64,000 bases of DNA from Paramecium pentaurelia (GCA_905183005.1 CAJJDO010000137.1:258885-322884), one strand, 5' to 3'. Positions 12,905 through 25,965 are shown, counted from the first letter of the stretch. Notes: generated by a model from the sequence alone, not told the origin. Translations and numbers: made by a program.

Positions 12905-14906
12905 ATGAATTTCAGGTAAGAATATAGATGATTAATTGTAGTGCTCAATTTTGGAGTCAATTTGGTATGCTTATGAAGGAGAATGGATTTGATCGTCATT
13001 TTGATAACCCAGACTTATTATTGACTACTTTATTAGATGATGATTTAATAATAGGTGAATTCAGAAATCAAAATTAGAAATTAATGGACTAGTAATATAT
13101 TGAATAATATGTAGTATGCAAACTAAACAAGTAGCTGAGTTAGTCAGTTATTTAACTGAGATGCCAGTAGATGATTCAAATTCAAAAAGAGCTTTTAGAT
13201 ATCCATTTTATTCTTGTGAATTGTTAGTGTGTTGTGAGAATCCTAAGATTTTAGAATAATTCTTTGGAGAAGATAAGTATTAAAATAAAATATATGAATA
13301 GATCCTTATTGCATAAATTATTTTAATTTTTTGTTTCAGATGAAGATGTAAATCCTGTATTAGCAGGATATGTATGTAATGTATTATTTAATTTGTTGAA
13401 AATGAGAACTGATATCTTTCTTGTTGAATTTTATCAATATCAAAATTTAGTAGATGGATTAATCAAACAATTATAATCTCGTTCAGTTTCAGAATTTGTA
13501 ATTCGTTTATTAACAATTGAATAAGAAACATAAATTGATTATACACCTTAAAGACTTCATTTACTCAAAGGAGTAGTTAATAGAATTGTAGACTATTCAA
13601 ATTTTGAAGTAAATCATAATTAATATATAATTAGGTATCAACAAATGTATCTCATATTATTCAAGAAATTACTTTAAAGGCATATGTAATTTTCAAAGTA
13701 TAACCTCTCTTTGAATTATTATATGGAGAATCAATAGATCAATTCTGTTAATCAATAGTTCATGAAAGCAATTTTGTCTCTCTTGCTTCAGGAACAGTAT
13801 TATATAATCTACTCACATTGTTTTACAAAATAACAAATAGGTAAGGTGACCCAGCCGAAAGTGCAATATTTAATGTGAATTAAGAGGAAATATTTAATAA
13901 AATAGAATCTCATCTATATAAATGGTTAGAATTCTTATAAAAATCAGAAACATGTACTTTTGGGTAACATAAGATAAAAATTCTTGAAATTATTGGAGTA
14001 TGCATAAGTTTGAATTAAGAATCTTTTATTACTAAATTATAAGAATTGGATATCTTTAAAGTTTATAATTCATTATTTATTAAATATGAAAAACATGATA
14101 TATTACATCTACAATATTATAGATTTTTGGTACATATAATTGAATAAAAAATGGATAGTTTGGTTTAGAGTGTAATTAATATATTATATATTATTTAGTT
14201 ATTCAATTAAAATGAGTTTATTTAATTTTTATTAAAATGTACTTAAGAAGTGAAAAATAATAAGAATTAGAGAAAGGAGTATTTAGGTTTTGTGACAAAA
14301 TTGGCTCATTTTTTGGAGGAGTTTTCATAAAAATATCCATTATTATAATCAGAATTAGAGAATGAATAATGGAAAAAATTTAAGGATTAATATTTTGATA
14401 AGGCTGAGAAATTGAATAATCATGAATTAGGTGGTCATACACGTACTGATTATAATGAAGATGTTGATTTTAATAAAGAGGAAATCTAAATTAAATATGA
14501 TCATTTTTTGAAATCTAATCATGATGAGAAGATGTAAAATGAAAATGAAACAAATACTCAAAATTAATAAAATATTTTTGATTCTTTCAATATAAATAGT
14601 AATGATTAATAATAGAATTCTAATGATGGATAATAATAATAATAATAATAAGAATGGGGTAATTTCTCATGGGGTGAAGCCTAAAGTTATTCCTAATAAG
14701 ATGGAGAGATTAAGAATAGTGATATGGATTAATCTTTAAATTAATAGAAAACTGTAGTTTAACATGATTATGCAAAAGAGGAGAAGGATGATGAATATTT
14801 TCGATTTTGGTAATTGTAAATTCATGACCATGATGTATATTATATTAAATTATTATAGACTAAAATACATGATGATGCTTTGTATGAGTTTGAAAAAAAT
14901 TTATGA
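12905..14906 (+). CDS. SAPS-domain protein (PP6/SIT4 phosphatase regulatory subunit)
   Basis: SAPS proteins bind the Sit4/PP6 catalytic phosphatase and direct it to substrates in cell-cycle and growth control. The N-terminal family pattern is clear: AQFWSQFGML, then LLTTLLDDDLIIGEFRNQNQ (family: 'LLdEddliqEcK.qN.kL'), SYLTEMP, FRYPFYSCELLVCC and LLHKLFQFFVSDEDVNPVLA. Four introns (12916-12941, 13114-13139, 13277-13301, 13609-13634) yield 632 residues, and the spliced length is a multiple of three. The C-terminal third is acidic, Asn/Gln-rich with a seven-Gln run, and contains EWGNFSWGEA. This resembles the disordered tail of SAPS proteins. The start codon is cut off from the rest by an intron after only 11 coding bases. 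Confidence 0.9.
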
Positions 14907-14994
14907 TTATTTTGATCATTTTTTAATATTATAATGTTTTATAGATTGTTTGTTTTTCAAATAATGAAATAATGTTATTAAAGCAATATATTTA

Positions 14995-17900
14995 ATGAAA
15001 AAAATAACTTAATCATTATTTTGGTTTTACTTTTGTTTAGATTTAGTAGAATCAATTTAATCTTATGCAGATGTGAATCCTCTAAATTTTATAAATGAAT
15101 AATTCAAGCCAAGTACTTAAGATGAAACAAATTAATCAATAAAAGGAGCAAATCAATATATTACTAAATATACTTTAAATGCATTTACATTGACAGAATT
15201 GATAATAGATTTGAGACATTTAGATAAGTATTATGATGATGAAGGAATCTCTTAATTTAATTATACTTAAGATGATTGGAATATAAATATAAATTTAGAT
15301 GATAAAACAATAGGATTGCCTGAAATATTTGAATAAAGTGATGTAGAAAAAGTAAGTGATTTTAAATTTATAATCTTTGCATATAAAACAATAACATTTT
15401 AGATTCTATTTCAGATCAATTCTTAAGAATTTTATGCTTAAAAATATCAATTTATGAACACTACCAAAATTTAAAATATGGAACCATAAACAGCTTTAGT
15501 AAATACAAATAGTATTTTTGTATTTAGATTATCAAAAACAGATTAAATAGCCTTACCTGCAAACATTTTACCATTAAATTCATTTGATTACTAAGATCAT
15601 ATTATATCCTATTCATCTAATAATTTTTTTAAATAGAATTCCTATACAACCTATTCACCATAATCAAAATATTGGGGAGATAGAAATAATTTAGTCATTC
15701 CTTATATACCCTTCTTTTCAAATTGTTAAGGATTTGGTTAATATATTTATTTTTACTAATTGATCTAACATCTAAATTGTACACTTTATAATGAGAATGA
15801 AACAGAAGCAATCAATCCATTTTAATTTAGTATGAGTCCTAGAAGTGATGAATGTAATGATTTAACATTATATTGCATAATGGATGAAAAATATAATATT
15901 AATCCAAGATTACCTAGATGGTTTGAATTAAATGGATAAGAAACATTATTTTTTATATAAGCAGATCCATTGGATCCAATAGATTTCAACTCAAATTATG
16001 AAGTATCTTCTAGTAAAGTTGTTGAAGTTCAAACAGTTAATTCTATTCCAAGTGGAATGATGCCATTAGAAGTGAATTTGGATATACATTATTATTAAGT
16101 TACTAAAACTCAAAAGAGGATAATTACAGGATCAGTAACATTCACAAATTTTTATAAATTGAGTGAAGATTAAAAGGCTGGAAAGGCAGAAATAACATAT
16201 AATCTAATATTCAATTTTATATCTATGACTTAAGGATAATTAGTTAATAATTTTGCACTTGAATGGCCAGTTTATTTCATTTTGTACATGATAATAGGAG
16301 CTATATTAACAATGGAAGTAGCGATTTTTCTATTTTATCATTATATTACAAATAGAAAGAGACCTAGACCTAAAATTAATCTATTAATTTATATTAGAAT
16401 ATTTTGGATAAGTAGTTTATATGGTATATGTTTGGCATTTGTTCCTGCTTTAACAGTTTATATTTTGATATCAATAATAATGGCAGGAAAGATATGGAAT
16501 ACTGATTTAAGTTTAAGTTGTAATATGACACCATATTCTGAATCTGATGATGGATGTGCAGTAGTTTTTTTTGATTTATTCAAAAATCAATAGAAATATA
16601 CAAGTGATTAATTTGGATTACTTAGAAATGCTAGAAGTGGAATTGCAATGATAACAGTTGGATTATATATTGTTTATTTCATTAGTGGTATTTATATTCC
16701 AGAAATTGATCCTGAAGAAGATTATAATGGAAATGTTAAGAATGTAAGATTATGGAAACGTAGTCGTATTTTATATTGTCTTGCCTTTATTACAACCATT
16801 ATACTAATAATGACTTAATTTTCTTATTCTGATCTCTTTGCCAAAAATGCCTATATGTTTCTAATATTTCTAAAAATTATATAAATGATTTTAGAATATA
16901 TTTTAGAAGTTTATTTTGACAACAATTTAATTTCAAGTCCCATTGGTGTTATTTTTAGTACTTATATTAATGTGGCTACAATGGGTAATCCAACATTTTA
17001 TGATTTCTTGTTATCAACTATTGTAGATAAAGGTATAGAAATGGTTGAAAGAGCTTATGTAATTAAGATTTAGGATATTGTAACTGAAGAATTAGAGTAA
17101 TAATTTGATAAAGTGTATAAAATGTTGAAAAGATTATTAGATGAAGAAGAAGAAGATTTTGAATTGGAAGATGAAAAATTAGTGGAAATGTAAAAAGTAC
17201 TTAAAACTAATGAAGATGATTCTGATTCAGATATTGTATTTTCAGATGATGGAAAAGAAAATCTAGCTTCAGATGATGAATCATTTGTTAGTAATAAGAT
17301 TTCATCAAATAATCATGAGAATTCATTTACTAAAGATGATTATGATGAATTTGAAAATAAATTTAGAACTTTTTTACTTGATTAACATCATAAAACATTC
17401 TAATAATATAATGAAGATTAAGGTACTCATTAAGAATTAGCAGTTGATAATGAAGATCAAACAGATTTAATAGATTATTTCTCTAATTTTGCTAATGATA
17501 TTATTACTTTAGTATTCAATCCATTTATAACTACAATTATGTGGTTTTTTTATGATGAATCTAATTTATTAGCTGATTATTAAATTAATAAGAGTGAATT
17601 CATATATTATTTTTTATGGACAATTATTTTAATTCCATTTCAAATGATGATTGATACTTTTGGTTACAATCTAGTTGAATAATATCATGAATTAGATTTT
17701 CTAACTTATATAACTAACACAAGAGAAAGATTCAGAAATAGAAATCTATTTTGGAAAGCTAATGAATTTTAAAATGATTTAAATTGTGAAACTTGTTTTC
17801 GTTCTCTTGATTGTAATAATATAATCATTTATAATAGAATGGTGTTATTCATCTTAATTTTATTTTATAACCACTTTATAAGTTTGTGCTATCTAAATGA

Positions 17901-19058
17901 TCATATTTGGTTCTCACATCATCTATGTCAATTAATATAATATATTTAATGATGAAGGTATATATTATTTAATTAACAAATAGCTCTCATTTTTATTATA
18001 TTCTTTTGGGTTGTTGTAGCATTCTTTTTACATCATCTATTTATTGAAATAGGCAAAAGATTAAAAATCTGGGATATTTCCAGTAGAGTTTCACCTCAAG
18101 ATGAATAAGTAATGTCTTCAATTGGTGATATTGATAAATTATCAACTAGTCAAATTCCTTCAGGACCTAAACTTCTTATACCAAATTGGAATCAAGCTAT
18201 AGAGTTTAGAGAATAAACTGAACGATTATCAGAAATCAATAATAATTTCTAAGATTTTACAAATGATCATTTCAAAAAGTTATTTATAACTTCTAATAAA
18301 TAATGGTTAGCAGATAATATTTAAATAATGTATCAAATATATATATATATTTATAGATTAAGTCCAAAAACATTAAAATCAAAAAGAAAAATTATTTTAG
18401 ATAAATTTAATGCTATTTATGGTCCTTTAGAAAAAAAGAATGAAGAAGATCCTGTTGCTGGATTTGATAATGCTTGGAATTTTAGATAATTTACTAAAAA
18501 TTCATCAAGAACAGAAATGGCTCGCACTTCTCCACAAAAATTCAATAAAAGAATTGATAATATGAGTGAAGTAACAAAAACTATTTTGAAATATTGGTTG
18601 TATCGTTCTAGACATATGAAAACAGCAATTAAATATATAGGAGGATTACTTGAAAAAATAACTAAACCATTTTGTGAATATTGTGGTTTGAATTGGGGAT
18701 TAGGAGTAGATACTGAAACTAGAATTGAAGACATCTATTTAAGATTCTTAAAATAGAAAGGATTGAAGGGTATATCATTAAATATGGGAACTGAAATCGA
18801 TGATTGGTAGAATTTCTTCCCAAAATAATGTAAATTTAGAACCACTTGTTTCATTTGCAATGGTATCTTAAGATTTTTATTATTTTAGTATTTATGGTAG
18901 AAGAGATGTAGAAAGATAAAGTAAAATCATAAGGTGAATAGAAATTAGTAGTATAGAAGAAAAAGAATAAGTATACGTTGAAGAAAGTAGCAAATCTTAT
19001 TCTAATCATGATAAAATTCATAGACATAGCTTAGAAGTTAGCTTTTTAGAATTAATGA
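14995..19058 (+). CDS. Large polytopic membrane protein (1,319 aa), function unknown
   Basis: I do not recognise the family. An N-terminal hydrophobic stretch (MKKITQSLFWFYF) looks like a signal peptide. A non-cytoplasmic domain of about 400 residues follows. Then come at least eight hydrophobic segments, near residues 418-440, 469-496, 547-568, 591-610, 619-638, 868-890, and two around 17840-18040. An acidic Ser/Asp-rich loop separates the fifth and sixth. The C-terminus carries CEYCGLNWG and CKFRTTCFICNG, possible metal-binding pairs. Introns at 17813-17837 and 17958-17983 reconstruct a smooth membrane segment (WCYSSQFYFITTLQV). Others are 18330-18356 (27 nt, in frame) and 18908-18933. The spliced length is a multiple of three. 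It starts 88 nt after the SAPS stop and ends 57 nt before RPL8. Confidence 0.8.
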
Positions 19059-19115
19059 TGTTTATTAAAGAATTTATCACTGCCCCTTAAAATAAATTTT
19101 AAAATCTTTTTAAAA

Positions 19116-19969
19116 ATGGGTAAAAGAATCAGAGCACAAAGAAAGGGCAAATCAAACAGTGTATTCAAAGCACATCAAAATTAAAGAATCGGATCTCCTT
19201 AATACAGACATCTTGATTATGCTGAAAGACATGGCTATGTCAGAGGTGTGATTACTGCAATTCGTCATGATCCAGGAAGAGGAGCTCCACTTGCTGAAGT
19301 CGAATTCAAGGACCCATATAAGTACTCAAAAGTCACTAAGCTCTTCATTGCTCCTGAAGGATCATATACTGGCTAATACATTTATTGCGGAGCTAAAGGT
19401 AAAAATTTAGATTTTAAATCTTAGCTTAATTGGCAACAGGAAATGTTCTTCCTATTGGATAAATCCCAGAGGGTACAGTAGTTTGCAATTTGGAGGAACA
19501 TCCAGGAGATAAAGGAGCATTGGGAAGAGCAACTGGTTGTTATGCCACTATTATTGGTCATTCAGATGATGGAACAACCACAAGAGTTAGATTACCATCA
19601 GGTACCAGAAAAACACTTAGTGCTCTTTGCAGAGCCACAGTAGGTAATATATTTGAATTTATTTTAGGATTGATTGCTGGAGGAGGAAGAACTGAAAAAC
19701 CCATTCTTAAGGCAGGAAGATAATTCCACAAATATAGAAGACTTAGAAAATGCTGGCCAAAAGTTAGAGGTGTGGCCATGAATCCAGTCGATCATCCTCA
19801 TGGTGGTGGTAATTAATAACATATTGGTCATCCATCCACACTTTCAAGATATGCTCCCCCTGGTCAAAAAGTCGGTCTTGTTGCTGCCAGAAGATCAGGT
19901 CTTCTCAGAGGTGGTGCCTAACTTAAATAAATGGACGAAGATTTGGCAGCACAATAAGCTAAAAAATGA
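19116..19969 (+). CDS. RPL8: 60S ribosomal protein uL2 (RPL8)
   Basis: uL2 is an essential large-subunit protein that helps form the peptidyl-transferase centre. The sequence MGKRIRAQRKG.., YAERHGYVRGVITAIRHDPG, APLAEVEF and GQYIYCGAKAQLATGNVLPI is unmistakable. The conserved C-terminal loop reads VDHPHGGGN followed by GHP, containing the histidine tied to peptidyl transfer. Introns at 19399-19424 (26 nt) and 19644-19667 (24 nt) are confirmed by protein continuity (GAK|AQLATG; ATVG|LIAGGG). Because homology fixes them exactly, they calibrate intron size for the window. The product is 267 residues, close to the family's usual length. Codons are richer in G+C than in neighbours, as expected for high expression. 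The code use (GQYIYCG with TAA) proves Q reassignment. Confidence 0.98.
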
Positions 19970-20001
19970 TATTGATTATCTATAATCGTACAATAAAATT
20001 T

Positions 20002-21246
20002 ATGAATTATAATCTCAAAACTTTCGATACCATAAAATGGTTAAGAAATCGTTACAAATCTAGAGTAAAAGATTAATACATTCTTTATGAATCAGAACTC
20101 AAAGAATAAAATATGATGAAAGCAGTATTTAACTCTATAGATAGAGATAAATCAAGTATAAATTATCGTTTAAATCTCATTAGAATTTCTAGACAGATCT
20201 GAATTATATGATATGTTTATTAAATATGGAATAAACATCACCAAATCTAAACTTAAAGAATTCTTCAAAAGCATTGATGAAGATGAAGATGGTATATAAT
20301 ATAAAAAAACTTTTAGATAAATTGAATTGGACAGATTTTAAACAAGCCTTATAAAATCAAGAAGCTTTAGGAAGTATCATTTTATTTAATAATCCTTTAG
20401 TGTTTGTTTAATTAATGAAGAAAATAAGAGAAGATTATGAAATCAATCAAACTGACCCTTCTAAATAATTAACTTTTGTTCCTTTAAGTTTTCCTTAAAT
20501 GATACAATATATGAATTATTGTGTTTTGAGAGAAGAAATTATTGATAAGATAGAATCTGATAATATAAACAATTATTAGAAGCATAAATAATGTGTAAAT
20601 CTTCTTACTTTAGAAGATAATTGTTACAGAAATATTAAGCAAGATCTTAAAGAAGAAGAAAATGATTAAGAAGATGAAATTAAGAATCTTTAGAAAATTG
20701 ATCATTCGTAATTGTTATAAATGAAAAGATTTCAAGAAAGAGAACTCAAATTTAAAAGATTAGTAATACAAATATCTATTTATAGGAAAAAGTTAAAGAT
20801 ATAAGCAAAAAAAATTTTTATACAAATCCAATTTAAGACTTAAGTGTAACTGACAATGTAAGATTGTAAATATTATAGATTTATATATAGATCAGATATT
20901 ACAGATATAAAAGTCAATCTCACATAGGAAATTAATAAAACAAGAGAAAATATTGATAAATTTTTAGCAATTCTTAATAATGAAAAATTTAAATTACAAA
21001 AATCAAGGCAAGCATCTCGAGTCTCTTCTCGATAAAAATCAAGAGAAAAGAAAAATGGAATTTTTAAGAAAAATACAATCCTTGTTGAAGCAGAAAAAGA
21101 ATTACTTAATGCATCAGCTCCAGAACAAAATAAATTTAAACAACTAAATTCTGGATCTCTTCATAAAAATAAAGTATTTATTATTTATAAATTCTATAAA
21201 GTATCCAAGAGAAAGGATATTATCATTAAGTATGAAATATAAATGA
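20002..21246 (+). CDS. EF-hand protein (387 aa)
   Basis: The N-terminal third holds an EF-hand pair. The first loop is degenerate (FNSIDRDKS.., disrupted by an intron). The second is canonical in its acidic positions, SIDEDEDDKLNWTDFKQAL, with Asp at loop positions 1, 3, 5 and 12. The rest is a long Lys/Glu-rich, Gln-containing helical region that could form a coiled coil, and it has a basic patch (KSRQASRVSSRQKSREKK). Introns 20156-20183, 20292-20316 and 21174-21201 give 387 residues in frame. The last intron decides the C-terminus (KYPRERILSLSMKYK). A Ca2+-regulated structural role, for example in cilia or cortex, is only a guess. The ATG lies just 32 nt after the RPL8 stop. Confidence 0.75.
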
Positions 21247-21493
21247 AACCACTATTTGTAAATTATTCTAATTGTAATCATATTCCAAAACAAAATTGTA
21301 TATTAATATTTTTTATTCATTCATTTATATTCAATCTAATGGATATTTATCATTATTACTTTAGATGAATTGAAAACATAAGTTAAATTAAAAAATGTCT
21401 TTGTTCAATTATTATATAGAGAGATTACATTTATCATTTATAAGGATTTTGCTTTAGAAACTTAATTATCTAAAATATTGATTCAATAATATA

Positions 21494-21942
21494 TCAAATT
21501 AATTATTTCAAATTTTCAATTTACTTTACATGATCATCCAATATTTATGTATATTCATCATTTTTTTTACAATTTTATAATGCTTTTTTCAATTATTGAG
21601 CATAAGATTAACTCATTTTTATAGCATTTTATTCCAAGTATAATTTTAGCCATTCATCAAATTCATTACTCCATACATCTAAGTCTAATATATTACATTA
21701 CTTTTTTCAAAGACTTTTGTTAAAAATTTAATAAATAATTCATTAGAACAATTAAAACCATATTTAGCTCTATCATCAAATTCATTCTATAGTCGTTTGA
21801 TAATATCATTCTAATCAACCTGTATAAAATTGTAATCCATAATTGTTAATAACTATTTATATGATTGAATTAAAGTAAAGTTTTTTTGAATTATTCTTTT
21901 AAGTTCATTGTCTCCAGAAGGATTATAATAAATATCTGCCAT
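21494..21942 (-). CDS. Small helical protein (141 aa), unknown
   Basis: The frame starts MADIYYNPSGDNELKRIIQK and ends at TGA 21494-21496. A 23-nt intron near 21750 (GT..AG after LTKVFEK) joins it to NVWSNEFDEWLKLYLEQNAI. The product is rich in charged residues and Gln, and looks helical, with no membrane segment. I do not recognise it. It is tail-to-tail with the EF-hand gene and about 535 nt upstream of the divergently read peroxiredoxin gene. Confidence 0.6.
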
Positions 21943-22477
21943 TATTGATTTTTCACTTCTATATCTTGTTCTATTAAATTATCTCAATAAAGTTAGAAAT
22001 AGTTTATTATTCATGAATAAAAATTTTAACTTTATAAAATACAATTTGTATTGAATTTGATAAATTTACTATTAGTATTATTTTCTTAATTAAAATAAGA
22101 TGAAAACTTTTATGATATGTGTCATTTATACATTAAACATATTGATCTTACTCAATTTAATATATCAAAACTATTTATTATTTTACTAAATTATGTACTT
22201 TTTTCTCATTTTTCTTTAATAATAATTTATATTCAATTGAATTTCTTTTTATTTATTATTTCATAGATTATTAGTCTTAAAGAAATCTCTAATTTATCAT
22301 AGAAATATTTCTTCAATTACCTATTGATTATTGTAATTAAATTTAAAATTGAAAAATAATATTTTTGAGTTCATTTGTATGTAATATATTTTGTTATTAT
22401 GAATTTAGAGTATATTTTAGGTATATAAATTATTTAGGAATAATCTCAATTAATCATTAATTATTCCAAATCATTAA
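21943..22477. promoter_or_regulatory. Divergent spacer upstream of peroxiredoxin
   Basis: This is 535 nt of A+T-rich sequence between two divergent starts. I see no gene. It presumably contains both promoters. Confidence 0.4.
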
Positions 22478-23132
22478 ATGTCAGGAAAAGCAATCATCTA
22501 AAAAGCAGCCCCATTCTTTAAAACAAATGCTTGGTATTATCTATTGATCTATTCTTAAGGAATTCAACTAAAAATGCTATTGAATAAGTTCAATTGACTG
22601 ATTTCAAAGGCAAGTATTTATTGCTTTTCTTCTACCCATTGAATTTCACTTTTGTGTGCCCCACAGAAATCATTTAATTCTCTAAATTAGCTAAATAATT
22701 CAGAGAAAACAACTGTGAAGTCCTCGGATGTTCAGTTGATTCTGTTTATTCACATGCTGAATATGTGAAAAAGCCAAAAGCAGATGGAGGATTAGGAGGA
22801 TTGGATATTCTCCTTTTATCTGATTTGACCAAACAAATCTCATCAGATTATGGAGTTCTTACAGATAGTGGACTTTCACTAAGAGGAACATTCTTAATTG
22901 ATGGTAATTAAAATTTACGTCATGCTTCAATTAATGATGCCCCAGTTGGAAGGTATTATAAATCTCTAATTTTAGAAATGTAGATGAATATCTAAGATTA
23001 TTGTAAGCATTCCAATTCGTCGAAAAACACGGAGAAGTGTGTCCAGCTTCATGGAAACCAGGATAAGCCACCATTAAACCAGATATTGAAAAATCAAAAA
23101 CCTATTGGTAAAATACACATGCCAAAAATTGA
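22478..23132 (+). CDS. Typical 2-Cys peroxiredoxin
   Basis: This enzyme reduces hydrogen peroxide and organic peroxides using a peroxidatic cysteine that forms a disulfide with a resolving cysteine of the partner subunit; thioredoxin recycles it. The active-site motif FYPLNFTFVCPTEI contains the peroxidatic Cys. GLSLRGTFLID and the C-terminal HGEVCPASWKPG (resolving Cys) are also present. Introns 22534-22559 (26 nt) and 22953-22975 (23 nt) are fixed by homology (KTNAW|NSTKNAI; APVGR|NVDEY). The product is 201 residues, about the family length, and has no signal peptide, so it is probably cytosolic. The GGLG and YF-type features linked to sensitivity to over-oxidation are only partly visible: GGLGG is present and the C-terminal YF is not. 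Codon use is biased as in RPL8, suggesting high expression. Confidence 0.96.
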
Positions 23133-24234
23133 GATGAGTCCCTTTATATATAAAATATAAATAAAAAATATATCTTTAAGAATTATATTATTAATTCTTT
23201 ATTACTGTTATTTATATTTTGTAAAATATATATTATTTCCTCATTTAGGATACTATATTTGTAAATAATAAAAGAGATCTATTTTTCTGCTTTTAATATG
23301 TATTTAATGTACTTTAAACAATTATAATATAAAATTAAATCCCTAATATATACTTGTTCTACTGATATTTAAAAATTGATTACATTCTTTTTAGACTAAC
23401 CAATTATAAAGTTATTATGAAATGTTTTATTGTTGAAATGAACTCCTAAAATAAAAATATCATAATTATTGATGAATCATAGTATAAACATAAATATGTA
23501 GCTTCTTTTTAATCTAGTAAATTAGAATCAATAAAGAAGGGATTGATTTAGCATCTTATGAAATATCACTCAAATGTTATATTTAGTGATAATTTCTTTT
23601 TACTTATTTAATATATTTAAGCATTAAAAATAAAATCTTGATGATCTTAATAAATAAATGTAAATAATTAATAGTTCTAAATTAAAAGTATTTTAGATTT
23701 CCATATCATTTTCAATAATATTTTGTCTAAATTCATATTAATTTAGTGGTTCTTTCATTAAGTATTGAATAAACTAGATATTAAAAAAGTGAAAATTTAA
23801 TTACTTTTACTGTAGAATTGGATATAGATTATTAAACTCATCTTATTATTATTTATATTATATTTATGCTTTAAAATATCATATAACAACGATTAATTTA
23901 ATATCTTCTAGACATTGTCTTAATTTTTACATAAAATATTATCATCATTGTATTCTTAAGTTTAGTTAAATTAGCTTATCATATAATAATGTAATTCGAT
24001 AAAAATTTTTATTTGAATCTAAGTATTCTTACACAAGTATATATAGAATTTCTGATAGAATCAAAAGAATTTAGTATTTTGAAAATTATCTATTTTTATT
24101 TAATAATTTAAATTTAATACGCTTATTGACGTAATATATTGAGCTTTATTAACATAATCATATTAAATCTGATTTGATATCTCACATTTCTTTCATATTT
24201 TATTGAAGTTAATTTGAGAATAATGATTAAAATT
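23133..24234. other. Intergenic, one weak ORF
   Basis: About 1.1 kb of A+T-rich sequence. The only frame worth noting is 23417-23641 on the plus strand (74 aa, starting MKCFIVEMNSQNKNIIIIDE). It has no recognisable domain and may be chance. Confidence 0.3.
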
Positions 24235-24492
24235 ATGGAAATTTAATATAGAACAAGTTTGGAAATCATTCTGAGACTCTATGAAGAATAAATCATCAAT
24301 ACAAATGAAAAAAGGTTTTTAAAAGACTACATACTAAATTAAATCGAAGTACTAAATTTGAAAAGCAAACATGAGATTGAATGCTTGCTTCAGTTTAGAT
24401 TAAAAATTTTTAGAAAAAAATTCACTTATAAATTATTGTCTTCAGAAAGTCTACATTCTATCAATGAAGAAACAGATAATGATGAAGATTGA
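24235..24492 (+). CDS. Small helical orphan protein (85 aa)
   Basis: A single-exon frame starts MEIQYRTSLEIILRLYEEQI and ends with the acidic tail EETDNDED before TGA 24490-24492. The amphipathic, Leu/Glu/Lys-rich composition suggests a short coiled coil or helical hairpin. The balanced composition, unlike the flanking A+T-rich DNA, supports it being coding. Function is unknown. Confidence 0.55.
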
Positions 24493-24915
24493 TGTTATAT
24501 TCTTAATCTTACTTAAACAATTTAATTATATTATGAATTCAATTGGAAGTAAGAATAAGAAAAATTTTAATTTTTAACAAATTAGCTTAAATTAAACATT
24601 TATGAAGACCCACTTTTATAATAAAAAATGATTGCATTTAATAATTTATTTTATATAAATTTTATTAATTATAAAAAAATACATAAAAATTAATTTGAAC
24701 TTTTTCCTATTAAAATTGTTTAATATATTTTGAAATCTAAATTTTATTGCTTAAAATAAGTGTTTATACATTAATATTTATCATAATTTGAGAATTCTTG
24801 ATTTTTTATAGATTTTCTATTTCTAATAACTTAATCAAAAATTATTATGAATATATTAAATAATTGACTAAGTAAAAATAAAATTAAATCTAATAATTAT
24901 ATTTCTACTTTATTA
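24493..24915. other. Intergenic, nothing seen
   Basis: A+T-rich sequence between the 85-aa gene and the 3' end of the first WD40-family gene. No feature is supported. Confidence 0.4.
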
Positions 24916-25965
24916 TCACATCTCTTTGAATTATCTTATTTAAATTTCTTATGATTTAGAATCCCAAGTTACTAATATATCACCATTTTCACTAAGTCCT
25001 CCATATAATCCTCCATTAAATTCATTTGAATTAAATTCTAAACACTATTCTAATATGCAATTACAATCTTGCTAATATAATTATGATTCAAAAAAAATAA
25101 ATTTAATTAAATTTAATGTGTCACCATGTTTTATTAATAACAACTATCTATCTGGGAGATACCTTGCTGGAAATGATGTTTAACAATTATATTAGCTTTT
25201 CTTATATCTTAAATATCTAGCATGCTAATAATTTCCTGTGTTTACATTTTTTATAAATATTTGGAGACTATTAGACATACAGGGTTAAAAAACAAAAATG
25301 TTGTTTGTAATGAAATTTATTCTATATCCATAACTATTAGTTCCTATTGTTTATATGACCTTCCAAAATGATTTATTAGAACCCTACATTATGAAAATTA
25401 ATCCATGACCTTAGCAAGAAATTAATTTGTTTCCTTCCTGATTTAATGATAATCCATAAATTTCATATTTATGCTATGTTATTGTTTATTTTAAAAACCA
25501 ATTAAAAGGTAATGATGGAGTTGAGAGTGACCAAAACTTTAAAGTTGTATCTTTTGATCCACTTATAATTAAGTCTTCTTATAGAGGATGTAATATGATA
25601 CAATTTATCCAACTCTTATGATCTTTTAATTTAAAAATGAATTTTGGATTATTCATAAGATTTAATGTCCAAATAAATATGGAACAATCCTAAGAACTGA
25701 TTATGAATGTTTTGTTCTTCATAAATGTTATTGTTGAAATATAAGAAGAATTGCCACAAAAACTTTATATATATTTTATTGATCCATTTTTTAATTGTAT
25801 TAATTTGATTTTAGACATTGCAGATATTGCTAATAAAGAATTGTCTTTATTGAAAGCAGCAGCTAGACTTCGTTCTTTTTATTTTACTTATATTTCTGGA
25901 TTATGTTGGTAAGCATAATATTTAGGTTGTTGTGCGTTATTTATTATTTTTTGTTGTTTTTTCAT
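24916..25965 (-). CDS. WD40-repeat family protein, short form (349 aa)
   Basis: WD40 propellers are protein-interaction platforms. Repeat hallmarks are readable: ISSQDCSIFIWTLN, then DLIISGSKDTTLKFWSLSTP and GLSLNQEGNKLISCQGHG. The C-terminus reads GGLSENGDILVTWDSKSQEI, a closing motif shared by all copies in this window. The gene is a single uninterrupted frame (1,050 nt). It starts at MKKQQK directly before the propeller. It therefore lacks the Cys/His finger and coiled-coil N-terminus of its neighbours at 26.2 and 33.1 kb, and could be a 5'-truncated member with a new start. It lies 238 nt downstream of the longer copy on the same strand, as expected of a tandem duplication. Confidence 0.8.

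Noticed and set aside
18417..18734. Minus-strand ORF of 105 aa
   Set aside because: Antisense of the C-terminal part of the polytopic membrane protein gene, whose plus frame is continuous.
19558..19779. Minus-strand ORF of 73 aa
   Set aside because: Antisense of RPL8, which is certain.
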